NCBI GenBank assembly: GCA_963691815.1
Contig: OY829657.1
Span: 22,882,288 to 22,946,287 of the forward strand
Direction of reading: 5' to 3'
DNA: 64,000 nt
Source of the DNA: Echiichthys vipera
Taxonomy: Eukaryota > Chordata > Actinopteri > Perciformes > Trachinidae
In this document: positions 27,586-40,100 of the stretch, one piece after another
Position numbering within the stretch: the first letter of the stretch is position 1
Layout: each line of letters opens with the position of its first letter
Program-made: the position numbers and the translations under genes
Notes under the pieces: model-generated
Seen by the model: only the letters and a program-made list of their open reading frames with translations
Told to the model about the DNA's origin: nothing
The model's database searches: none

Positions 27586-27969
27586 GTATTTTCCAACATA
27601 GTTTTTTTTATCAGTTTGCCATCTTTTAAGTTGGGAAACCATCGTTTCATGTCATTCTGTTCCCTCTGTCAATAAATAATTAAGTAAAATTACACAAAAC
27701 TAAATATTAACATATAATACATGATTAGAATAGTTTAACATAATGGCAAGTTAAGCTTATTTTTGATTTTGTGCGATTTTAAAGGCAATATGCCTTCTTT
27801 TTCATTGCTTTAGGGGATCAAATTGATGCTGGAATTACATTTTTGAGAAGGCAGCTGTTACCTCTCTGTCTTGTCGTCCAGGAGTTTTTCTGTGACCGGG
27901 TACCAGTCACCAACTCCTCAGTGGTCTTTTTTTCTTTACATAAGTGCTGTGTGTCTTTATGGGGGGGAG

Positions 27970-28122
27970 TTAGCTGTTGAGTGTGGCTGCCTTTTCCTTC
28001 TCAGCCTTCTCTTTGGCCTTTTCCTTCTCGATCAGCTTCTCCTCCTTCTGCAGCATCACCATGATGTCGGCCACCTGAGTGGTGGAGATGTCGATGTCCT
28101 CCTTGTCGATCAGCTCCACCAC
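27970..28122 (-). CDS. letm1: letm1 coding exon 14 and stop
   Basis: 153 nt including TAA at 27972-27970. It encodes VVELIDKEDIDISTTQVADI and a Lys/Glu-rich tail ending ATLNS. The lysine-rich tail is typical of vertebrate LETM1. Confidence 0.95.
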   Translation of the reverse strand: MVELIDKEDIDISTTQVADIMVMLQKEEKLIEKEKAKEKAEKEKAATLNS

Positions 28123-31100
28123 CTGGGACAAAAAGGAAGACATTAAAGCCTTTGATCTAATATCTTCATGCTAAATCTGGATCTTAATGACTTCCAATAT
28201 ACTGTATTTAAATTCAGCTTGTACTTGGAAAATCCATAACAAACTTTTTTTACATTTTTCTCTTTCAAACCAAAAACTCTAAAAGAATTCTATCTGGTAA
28301 TTAAAGTAACTACAAAATGAAAAGACAAATCAGGGGAGTGTTTCTCCTTTTCTTTCTTCCCGTCATCGTACTTTGATGACGTCGTCGATGTCGATCTTCC
28401 CGTCCCTGTTGTCGTCGAGAGCCTCGGCGATGCTCTGCAGCTTGTGCTCTGGAATGTTCTGGATCTGCCGCATGATGCCGATGAGCTCGTCGATGCTGAT
28501 GAGGTTCTCCCTGAAGGTGTAGAACAGACTGCATACAGGAAACGGTATGTAACGAAATGCAATGAATACGTGGTGGAGAAGTCTCAGATCAACATGCTGC
28601 ATATCGAGGTTCCCAGATCACACCAATCAGACGGGACTTGCGAGCTTCATTGGTTACGTTCAAATTTTGGTCAAAGCTGCCTCAAAGTTAATTCATGCTG
28701 AAAACTTAAAGATTAAGAGATGGTGGAACTGATTTGGCTTTAAAGTTGGCAAATATACAGTAGTTCAGAGCTGCTCTGGGAAACATGTAAAAGATGGAAA
28801 TATAGTTTCTGCACACTAGATCATGCTCCCATCCACGTAAATGTATTTCATTACCATCAAGCGATGTTTCGAGCGCCAGGCTTGACACTTGTCTATCTAG
28901 ACTATTTTCCCATCTTTTACATAAAAATATTGTCCTGTACATTGTTAAATCAGACATCAAATTAGGGCTCCACAATGTATTATTTTTTTTAATCATCATC
29001 ATGGTGTCAACATCAGGAAAGACACCACTCACACACAGGGATTTTTGAGTTGGAGTTGAAAGAGAATATCAGTACAAAAGTGCTTTTTAATTTTATTGGT
29101 GCCTTTTGTTTTCAATCTTATTTATAGTTCTAAATCATAACTAGAGTTATCTCAAGACACTTTATATAGAGTAGGTCTGGACCACACTCTGTGGACCCAA
29201 CAATTCCTCCATGAGCAACAGCAAGTTGCAATATCGATCGATCTCTCCATCTATCTAGATATATATATAGAGAGAGATATATATACCGTATATCTATAGA
29301 TCTATAGATCTACTGTATATATCTATTTATATAGATATAGATATACAGTATATACATCCAGCAATCATATGCACAGTGGCAACAAAAACCTTCCCTTTGA
29401 CAAACAGGAACGTCAAACAGACCTGGCTCTATTGTGGACGGACATTTCAGGGTTTTAATTCAACAAGCAATTTGTTGTATTTTATCAGTATACCTGAGTA
29501 TACTTTAATTTCTGTTTATGTATCATAATATCATTATCACGGTATTCAACAACGTAATTGCATATTTTCCTGCATAGCATGCAGCCCCACATCTAAAATT
29601 TGTCAATCCTCAGAAAACATCTGAACAAAAACATTAAGTACAGTTTGGACTCTCTTAAATATTTCAAATCAAGCAGAGTTAGATATTTGTATTTGATTTG
29701 ATTTCATTAACTGGGGAATATAAAATGTTTATTAAAGTGGATGCACAACAACCTTTTTTTCAGCAGCTGACGGTGGAAAAAACCCACAATGCAATGTTAG
29801 CATTTAGCAAGCAAGCAAATGGCAGTTTATCACAGTTCAGCTTACCTTACAGCATCTCTGTGTTTAAAATAGAATAATCTGTAAAATTTTAAATAAATTA
29901 GATTTTGGTTTTACAATCATAAACTCATAACTGGCATTATCACTAACAGTATATGATGTTTTTTGGTCTTTTTCTGGGAAACCTTTTGATCCTTGTTTTA
30001 TCTCCACCACCATTTCACAATGACAGTAATGATGATGAAGATGACAATGATGATGAAGATGATGATGATTATGATGATGAAGATGATGATGATAGTTATA
30101 GTATAAAAGTCCGGTATATAATAAAATGATCACTGCTAAAAAAAATTGTGTCAGCAGTGGCTTAAGCGTGACTACCTACCTGCAGCACTTAAAACTGTGC
30201 AAAGCTATGAGAGCCAGCAGAGCTTTTACCGTAAAGCATTTGTCCAACATGTCGGGGAATGTGCTTATTTATTTTCTTTCCGAGTGAGATGAAGATTACT
30301 AATAACGCTGAAGCATAGACTCTATATAAAGATGGACAGAAATCGTCTTGAAAGTTAATTGTTTATTGCTTAAACTGTGCCAGCCACCAGGGGGCGATCC
30401 AGATGCTTGAAGTTTTTGTTTTTACGTCTGTCATCCATCTTTATACACAATCTATGCTTTGAACAGAGTCAGGCTAATTGTTTTCTCCCTGTTTCCAGTC
30501 TTTATTCTGGGCTACAGGCTTAACACATCTGACTCCATCTCCAAACTTAACACACAGCAGATGTGAGCTTGATTTTAGTGATCTCCTTTGACGCTCAGAA
30601 AGAAAGCAAACGAGCATATTTCCTAAAGGCTAAAATGTTAAATAAAAAAACACTGACTGATTTAAAAGCTTCTAATAATAAGGCAAAACAACTATGGCTT
30701 AAACAATAGCAAATGTGTGAGCACTGAGATGCATGGGTTTATGTCGCATACATACTTTTCCTTCCCTCTTCCCCCAATGCATTATTATGTCTGAGCTTTT
30801 TTCTTTTTTTTCACAATATGTATGTGACATAGCAGGGAAGTCAGAATGTATTGAGAGACAGAATAATATTGATTGTCTGGATTGGAACCTGCTTTTTACT
30901 ATGCTGACACAAAACAAAAACCTATTTAGCTCTCACCCGATCGGTGGAGTGGTTCCACTGTCGATCTGTCCGTCCAGGATGACCTTGTCCTTCTCCAGCT
31001 CCAGGATGATCTTGCCGATTCGACCGATCATACGGTTTACTCTCTTAGACAGACGCTGGCTCGCCTTTGACTCCTCTATTGCCTTTTCTTGACCAGTCTT

Positions 31101-34100
31101 AGAAAGCTCCTTCTTTATCTCTTCCAAATCCTGGAAAGCACAACAAAAAACATTGATTTGAATGGCGTTAATAATCTTAAATCTTGTCTCCCTGCAATAA
31201 GTACAAGTCTAAGGCCCCTTTTACACATGTGCTGCAACCCTGGACTTATCTAGACCTGAGTCGTCGAACATTTTCTGGAGTTCATATGAGAAAACAGCTT
31301 AAGTCAGGCACCTCGTTGTATTCCAAGACATCATCCTTCAGCTCTTCAAGCTCTTCTTTCTCCAGAGTCAACAGCCTCTTCTGGTCCTTCAGCTTTGAGC
31401 ACGCGTCACTTAACAGGTCAATCTCTTCTTTGGTGATCTCCTCACCCTGGAACACAAACATACGATTGAAGAAACTTGCTCTTAAATGTCAAAAAATACT
31501 TAGAAACTTCAATTACCATGTCATTTTTAAAACTAACAACATGTCCTTAGAGGTAGACTAAATTTAAAAAAACTTTAAAGACAACTTTCTTGGGACACCA
31601 AATGATAAACATGTCAGTTTACGGTTATATTTCCCCTCCACAATGGATAGAAAGCAGGTCAAAGAGTGAGTTCACTTAACAAGCATCACATGTGCATTTA
31701 ATATAAACCCACATAAGAGACCAACCCAAGCAAACAAAGTGGGTAAAAGAGGGAATCTGTGGAGGACACTGGGATACTCCCCATAACCCCAAAACACAAG
31801 ACCACATGATGAAGAGAACTGTGGAGCTACAAAGGCTGATAGTTAGAGAGGGAAACTTGTCAGTGATACTGCCTGGAAGGATCGACATGGGAAAGAGAAG
31901 GAGAAGTCCGTATAGATGTGGGCAAAACAGAATTTGCAAATCATACAGTATTTTGGCATTTCTTTAACCAATTCAGAGCACCAGATGAGTAGGATTTTCT
32001 ATAATAAGTGAGGGCATGTTGGTGAATGTTGACCATGACTACCATTTATTTTATTCTGAAAATAGATGCCTTTATTTTAGGCATCTTAAATGGTAACAAC
32101 TATCAGGAAAAAAAAAGAAAATATAATTTGATTCCAGTCCTCGTCTTTGATTTGTCTGCACTCTTTTGCTTTAATTTACCTTGTCTGCTTTTAATCCCAC
32201 TTGAGAAAACCCAGAGCTGAATATGAGCATGTGTGGATTGCCCTCACTAACTGACGTCAACATTCATCTCATCACGACAATCAAACTTTGCCTGAGGGTT
32301 TATTTTACTGTAATTTGGATTATGCTCCCACTGCAATTGAACCCGAGATCAAATGGCAGTCTGAAATATATTTTTTTAAATGCCAGAACTATATGCAAGT
32401 ACTGTTTAACCCTCATTTCGGTGGGTCAGCTCAGGGAGAGAGCAGATACTGTGCGTGCAGGGATAAACTGGTTTAGATGTGAGGGTCATTTAGGAGGAGA
32501 CATCATTAAACCTAACCTGGTAGCGTAGGAATGTCTGCCACTGTTCAAACTGTGTGGTACAGAAGACGCAGATGTGATCAAAGGAACAAGTGGCAACAAG
32601 TGAGTAACAAACACAACACAGTCTAAGTACTATTAGTATCAGTTGGTAAGAAACAGAAAATGTGTATATATATATATATATATATAAACATGGTAAATGC
32701 AGTACATATACATATTTAAAGATAACCAAAAGCATGTTATTTGAGTTTTATTTACCCAATGGTAAATATATATACATATATATATATATATATTTATTTT
32801 ATTTATTTTTTTAAAGAATAATTACATTACCGTATTTTTCGGATTATAAGTCGCAGTTCTTTTCATAGTTTGGCCGGGGTGCGACTTATACTCTGGAGCG
32901 ACTTATGTGTGAAATTATTAACACATTACCGTAAAATATCAAGTAATAGCCCGGGCTATTATTTATCTCAGTCACGTAAGAGACTAGGGGTATATCAGCA
33001 ATCGTCACACACACGTCAACCAGTCAAAATTGGGCGGGGGCGGGTCATGGCAGAAGTGCATTGTGAAATAAAGATGCCACCTGCTACTTCCGTACCTATG
33101 AGTTGGCGGAGTTGTTCAGAAGTGACACCGAGGAAGAAGAGTTCATTGGATTTAGTGATTAGCAGTGACAGATTGTTTGGTAAACATATAGCATGTTCTA
33201 TATGTTATAGTTATTTGAATGACTCTTACCGTAATATGTTACGTTAACATACCAGGCACGTTCTCAGTTTGTTGTTTATGCGTCATATAACGTACACTTA
33301 TTCAGCCTGTTGTTCTCTATTCTGTTTTTATTTTAAATTGCCTTTCAAGATGAAATGTCGTTTCTTGGTGTTGGATTTTATCAAACAAATTTCCCCAAAA
33401 AATGCGACTTATACTCTAGTGCATGGGTGTCAAACTGATCCAGTAAAGGGCCGTGTTCTTGCTTGGTTGGAATGAAAACATGCAGACACACAGCCCTTTA
33501 CTGGATCAGTTTGACACCCCTGCTCTAGTGCGACTCATATATGTTTTTTCCTTCTTTATTATGCATTTTCGGCTGGTGAGACTTATACTCCGGAGCGACT
33601 TTTAATCCGAAAAATACGGTATATATATATAAAACATACATATGAGAATGTTTTTTAACTTTATTTATAAGATTTTACACACACCCAAAAAGTAATCATT
33701 AAAGAGAAAAGAAAATAATGATAGAACAATGACGATAATAACAAATAATTAGAAATAATAAAAAATAAAAGTTTGTTTATGATCAAGAACACATATATGT
33801 TTAATTAACAAACTTTTATTTTTGTATTTTTATTTGATTTATTTTATTTATCAAATACACAAACTAACTTTGATTTTATTATTTTTAATTATTCATTATT
33901 ATCTTCAATGTTTTATCATTATTTTTGTCATTTTTTCTCTATAATATGTTTACTTTTTGGATGTGTGTATATTTGCTGAAAATCTTACAAATAAACTTTA
34001 AAGACAAAACAAAGAAAAAAAGACATTCTTTGGTATGTTAATTGAAAAGCTAATGACTTCTTGTCCCAGTCTGATTTGTGGGGTCTAAGTAAAAATATGA

Positions 34101-37100
34101 TAACATATTGTATGTAACATGGTACATACACGTATTGAAATGCAAAAAAAAGTATTTAACATGGTACATATCTCTTTAGCTGAGCACAGCTTTAGATAGG
34201 ACAGTGTTTGTTGTTTCGTTAAGATACTGGTAAATAAAAGTATTTATAGAAAAGTGTTTGTTCTTTAGAGGTTTACCAGACACCAGAAACATCCATATCT
34301 AAACTGGACCTAAATTTAAATAACTTTGTAAGCGGTTAAACAAAACTGATATCAAAGACATTACCTTGATTCCTTCTATGACAGGTGCTGAATCGCTCAG
34401 TTTCTCTGAATGAGCAGCCTTGTCGGCCTTAGCCAGCTCTGCTTCAAACTCCAACTCTTCTTCCTGTAGAGGACAGTGATGAGGCAACTGATCCAATAAA
34501 GTAACAAAAGTGAAAGAAATCCACCCGACCAACTGTCAAGTACCAACATTTGGCACAGAAAGCTTTGTTTATATTACTCTTAAAACCAGCCCCATGTTCA
34601 TGTTGAGACCTCAAACCAAAAGACTTTTGTCAAAGGAACTCAAATATTTTCTTGAGCAATAAAAACAAAGTATCCCTGTATTGTTACCCTGGCAGCCTTC
34701 TCTGCAGCGTCTGCCAGCCTCTCCATCTCCCTGTCCTTGTTGTCCTGGCGTATGGCTGCCTCCTCCTGTAGCGTGGTCTCCAGCTTAGCTTTATTGTCCA
34801 CTTTGGAGAGTTCCATCTCTGCCACCATCAACTGGGCTTCCTTTGTCTGGAGGGAACAGAGTAGGATAGAGCAGAATAGAGTACCAAAATATCTACTTTG
34901 ATAAGAATAACCACAACATAAACGTTTGGTGGCAGCTGCTGACCACGGAAGATAAGCAGCTTATCTACTTTTTAAATGCTGTTTACAGTCCCTTTATATC
35001 TTTAAATATGTCTTCCTTTATCAGTTACATGTTAACATTTCACCTACCACCACTTCAGGCAGCGTCTGAAGTGTTGTCTTAAGCTGGTCGGCGGGGGAAA
35101 GGGTGTCGGGGAGGAACATGGCTCTGGACAGCAGCAGCAGGGACGTGGGGATCTGCTGGTTCAGATGCAGCTCCAGCCACTATAAGTGCCCAATATAACA
35201 TGACAGAGGTTATGGCAAATATGCATTCCAACGTGGACAGTCAGAAAATTTCAATAAACTTCCATAACCTTATTGTTTGACTCTATGAGGGGCTAAGTCC
35301 CTCCCCTTCCGGTACAGCCCACGGGACATTAGTTTAGTAAAAAAATATGTATGGTAGTGAGCAGGGAAGGACAAATCATTTTTTGATCCCATTTGAATTG
35401 ATCCATGGATTACACGTGTCATTTAACAGTGAAGAGTGTAACAAACCAAAACATTTCACATGCCAGTTAAGTTCTTTAACTGAAAAACAATTAATGCATG
35501 TGCGCCAAAGAGTTAAATCCTGAAAGTAGCCTCCATCTGTTTGCTGTTGTTACCTGGGAGAGTTGCTCTCTCAGTCGTTCTTCTGTGACTCCAAGAGATC
35601 TCATGCCTCTGACGCGACAGGCTGCCTGCACCTCATTCACGTTCAGACTCTCCACCCCTTCCTCCGCTATCAGCTGGATCAACAGGGTTCACACAAAGCT
35701 CTTAGTTATCAACCACTTTCCATTTTGGTCTGTTCAATTCTGATAACGATTGATACGATAAAACTGGGGTCATTTCGAGAGGAGATCTACTAGAACTACT
35801 TTATCACAGAGGTTCATACCTTGTCATCTGCACGGATGGCCCTCAGCTTCATGATGAGCTGGAAGCGGAGAAAGTTGTTGGTCCCGATGGACTGGAGCTC
35901 CAGGAGACGGCAGAGAGCCACCAGCTGAGGTCGGGTCAGGTTGTCTAGTGTCAGCTCGTCCTCAAACAGTTTGGAGAATTTGAGGATCTGCTCATTACTG
36001 GGGCGTTCCCCAGAGTCCCGAATCTGGAAAGATGATAAAGTTAGGACTTAAATGCTAATTGAGAAAGACTTTTCAGGCAAAAATACATATCTTGAAACTA
36101 TAACCAAGAGCCCCACTTTTTGTCACTTCTCACCGACAGGAAATGTTGAAATAAACTCAAATTTATTTATATTTTGCTCTATTCACTCTCTGTATATTTG
36201 CACTCCTTCCTACTTTACAACTGATGCACAACAATTTCTCTCAGGAAAAATAAAGCTTTATCTTATGATAGATTTACTGTCTAAAATAAAGTTCTTGAAA
36301 TGAATGTCGAACACATTACACATTCATGACCTATCTTTTTAACTAGTTTACTGACAGTATGCCCAATACAAAAAAAGTGAAAACATTTCATTGTTTCCAC
36401 CACCAGAGGGCCTTTTTCTTGATGCCCTGCCTCAGTGAACAGACACCAACCTTCTGGAAGAAGGTGGAGAACTCCTCCGTCACATTCCCTTGCGCAGCCT
36501 TGTTCCGCAGTGCAATCTCCTCGATGGTGTCCTGCAAGAACTTGGCCATCTCCAGTTTGACTCTCAGCTCAGTTTTCAACCTCTCCTCCTAAAAAAACAA
36601 CATTGTACAAATTAAAAGTGGCGGGGGACATTCTGTTGAGAATTCTGTTTTCAAGGAAGTTATAAACTATGCAAAGAAACTAGATGACATTTAAAAAACA
36701 TATCTATGATCTACTGTCAACAGTAGTCTTGCAGTATTGTTAAGAGGTCGATGCATCAGTGAAAATTGTTAATTTATTATAGACTGCAACAATACCACCA
36801 GAATACATTCATTCTACAATGGTTGTGCCTCAAAGTAACAGAAAAAAAATGAGCAAGGAAATTTACATTGCATGACTACAGTATAAGTTTCATTGCCACA
36901 CAGGTGATGATTCAAATTTGATTGTATTATTCAAAAATATTATATACTGATTCTGCAATATGAGAGACTGCAGAATAATAAGATAAACTCCCACAATATA
37001 CTGGTGTTGAGCTCGGGGCCGCAACAATTAGCAGATGAATCAAACTAGTCGTTTGAAAGAAAATTCACTATAAACTATTTGAAAATGACTAAAATGCCAA

Positions 37101-40100
37101 ACATTCTCTGGTTCAAGCGTCTCAAATATAATGATTAGATTCTTTGCTTTGTCATATATGATCATAAACAGAAGATCTTTGTACTAAATAAAACAAGCAA
37201 TTTGGATAAATCACCTTGGGCTGACCAAATAATCAAGAACATCATCAGCCGATTAATGGATGATAAAAAATAATATTATTTAAGCTGCTGTGTCTTCAGA
37301 CTACTAAGTATGTAGACCAAAAACTGGACTACAGCTTATAATGGCATGCAGCTTCAGTCCAAAGCTGTAATTACCTTCTTTGACTGTGTCTCGAAGGTGG
37401 ACGGCAGCATGTTGGGGAAGAGTTTCAGAGCTACAGGAAGCAGGAACTCCATGAAGGGGACGATGATGAACACCAGGAAGGGAAGTAGTCTGAAGACGTC
37501 GGCACACGTTCTGAGGAACTAGGGAGAAAATATGAGGAATTAGAATGGACTCCTTAAAATTAGGAAAATGAGAACTGACCACCTAAGCCAATGTCTGCTT
37601 GTGTTTGGATTTGCAACAATGAAGACAGCATATCAGGAGAAGCACTATTCATCCCCACCAGGCGGGAGTTTGCGCGTTCCTCCAGCAGAGAGCAGCAGCG
37701 AGAGGAAAAAGCCAACAGGGCTGAAAATGTTTACCTCATCTTCCTTTGTCTCTTGGTACAATCACCCACGGCTCCCCTCTGGTTTCAGTTTCTACAGTCA
37801 GCACTTTCAACCCTGTCCCCATACATCCCCCGGGGCAACAGAAACCTCCTAATTCATTGGAGCTTTATTTTTGCATGGAGCTGTAGACTAAAGTGAACAT
37901 TCTGCCTCACAAGGCTCAGAAACTGTCCACTTGAGCCACACATTTGTTCAGCACAGACCTGAACAATCCTCAGAGTATAGAAGTACCAGGCTGACACTAG
38001 TCTACTTCATTGTACGGCTGTCTAACTGTGGTTTACTGACTGTCCACCCAGGGACACAATCCCAACCAGCCATCTACAGAAATGGCCCCAAAGGGGAGCG
38101 GGCCAAAACACGAGTCCCTTCTTTCTCTACCCTCTACACCTGCATGTCAGTCGACCAGTAGGGTGAAGGATTTGGGCCAGCCTGAGTGAAAAGGCCTTTG
38201 TCCACAAGCCCATTGACATGTATATCATCTCCCACAGTTTCACATCAAAGGAGGGAGGAGGGGAGGGTTGACAGATTCAAATAGAAGAAGCCTTAAACGG
38301 AGGCCTGAGTATTGTACATGAATATGAAAGGAGGAGATTAAGGAGGCAAAGCCAGTCCAGGTTAGATGAATGGGGTGTGGATGGGCTCGGGACATGCGCA
38401 CCGAGGGAGTCAGCTGCATTTGAAAAGGTGCAGATGGTTTGGTGGTGAGGCTTTAATGAGGGGGGAAACTGTGGTCAGCAGCAGCAGCACTGACCAGCAG
38501 CGATTAGCACTGCAGTCAGGCGTTATTTCCACTGTTACTTAAGAGCCTACTCACGATGTCCTTTTGGCCGCGGCCAAAACCGTTTTTTCAGCTAAAGCCT
38601 AGTACTTTTAAGCAGTGTGAGTGCACCCGCTCCGCGCTCAACTGCGGCCAGCGGACTGTCCACGGCCCGCTTGAAAGAGGTGGGCTTTAGCGGAGCCGTT
38701 TGCACATGTACGAGCACGAGCGTGCGTACGTGTACGAGCACGAGCACGAGCCCTATGGCAGTAGCGTTATGTCCGCCTGTTCGGACATGTAAATAGAAGG
38801 ACGGACCATGCGCGGACATTTAACAACAACAACAATGGCGGTGAAAGGTTCATGTTGGTGTGTTGCGGAGGTGGAGTGTCTACTGCAGATTTGGTCGGAT
38901 GAAAATATTCAAAAACAGTCGACAAGACGCACAAAAACTCCGAGGTCTATGGAAAGATTTGTAAACAAAGCCACACACACGCGATCAATGCGTGTGACGT
39001 GTTACGGCGTGATGGCTTATGGACAGCAAGAAGCATTGGCCGGCCCTGGCAGTGTGAGTACAAACGGGGCTGGGGCGCGGGGGGGAGAGGGAGTGGGGAC
39101 AAGTACCCTAAAGTCCGGGTCGCGGTCCGGGAGGACAGTGTGAGTATGCCCTTAGCATAATCACACAGAGCTGGTTCACGTTGAACGGTGAATTTGAATA
39201 TTTTGTCTAAATCCTGAAATATATACATTGCCATTGAAAAGTAACTGTTTGTACCTATAATTGTATCTGGGGCTACATTAAACAAAGACAACAGAGACAA
39301 ATCTTGCTATTACATCTGTCAGATGAAGGGATTCTAGTTGTCAAAATGGCTAGAAGCAGACATTGGTCACAAGTCCCAAGTAATTTTTCCTTGGTCAGGT
39401 CAATTCAAATCAAATCACTAACCTGCAGTCTCTGGTCTTTATAAAGAGAAAAGACAAGGTATTAGTACCTGTGTGATAATATTATTGGCCAATTTATCTA
39501 ACTGGTTCAAAACGACAATGAATTACATTTGTATTATAATGATTGATATTTGGTCAAATAAAATCTTTTTAATTTGATTAATTTCTCAATAAAAACATAT
39601 CCCCTCCCCATCACTTAATTACTTACTACAGCCTAAAGTGATATTCCGCCGTAAAATCATACTAGGGTCTTTTTCGGCAAATACACTTTTCAAAAAAGCC
39701 ATCGAGACAATTTTTTTTCCGTATATGAACTATTAACGTAGAAATTCGGTAGAGTGGCTAACAGCCGGACATGGCTAACACTAATTAACTCGGGGCAATG
39801 CGGCATTAAAACGTCTTTTTTAACCACTAATACTGCTCAAAATAACACAAACCTCTGCAATAGCACGAGAAGAGTCCTTACACAGAAAACAAAGCACCAA
39901 TGGGCTCCTTCCTTTTGTTTGACTTTGGTGATCCACTGGAATGGACTTTACTATGAGAGGAGCTGGTACAGGGACCAGTAGGTAATTCTTTAAAACACTC
40001 TTTTAATAAACTCTGGGTTCACTCACTACGTTGTTAGTGCTTCGTTTTATCTGTCAGGACTCTTCTCATGCTACTGCAGAGGTTTGGTGTTATTTTGAGC

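Noticed and set aside
36394..36410. Third CTCF-like motif (CCACCAGAGGGCCTT)
   Set aside because: Only 12 of 15 positions fit, with mismatches in the conserved 3' part.
37304..37582. Minus-strand ORF in another frame over letm1 exon 4
   Set aside because: Shadow frame. The family sequence is in the frame joining exons 3 and 5.
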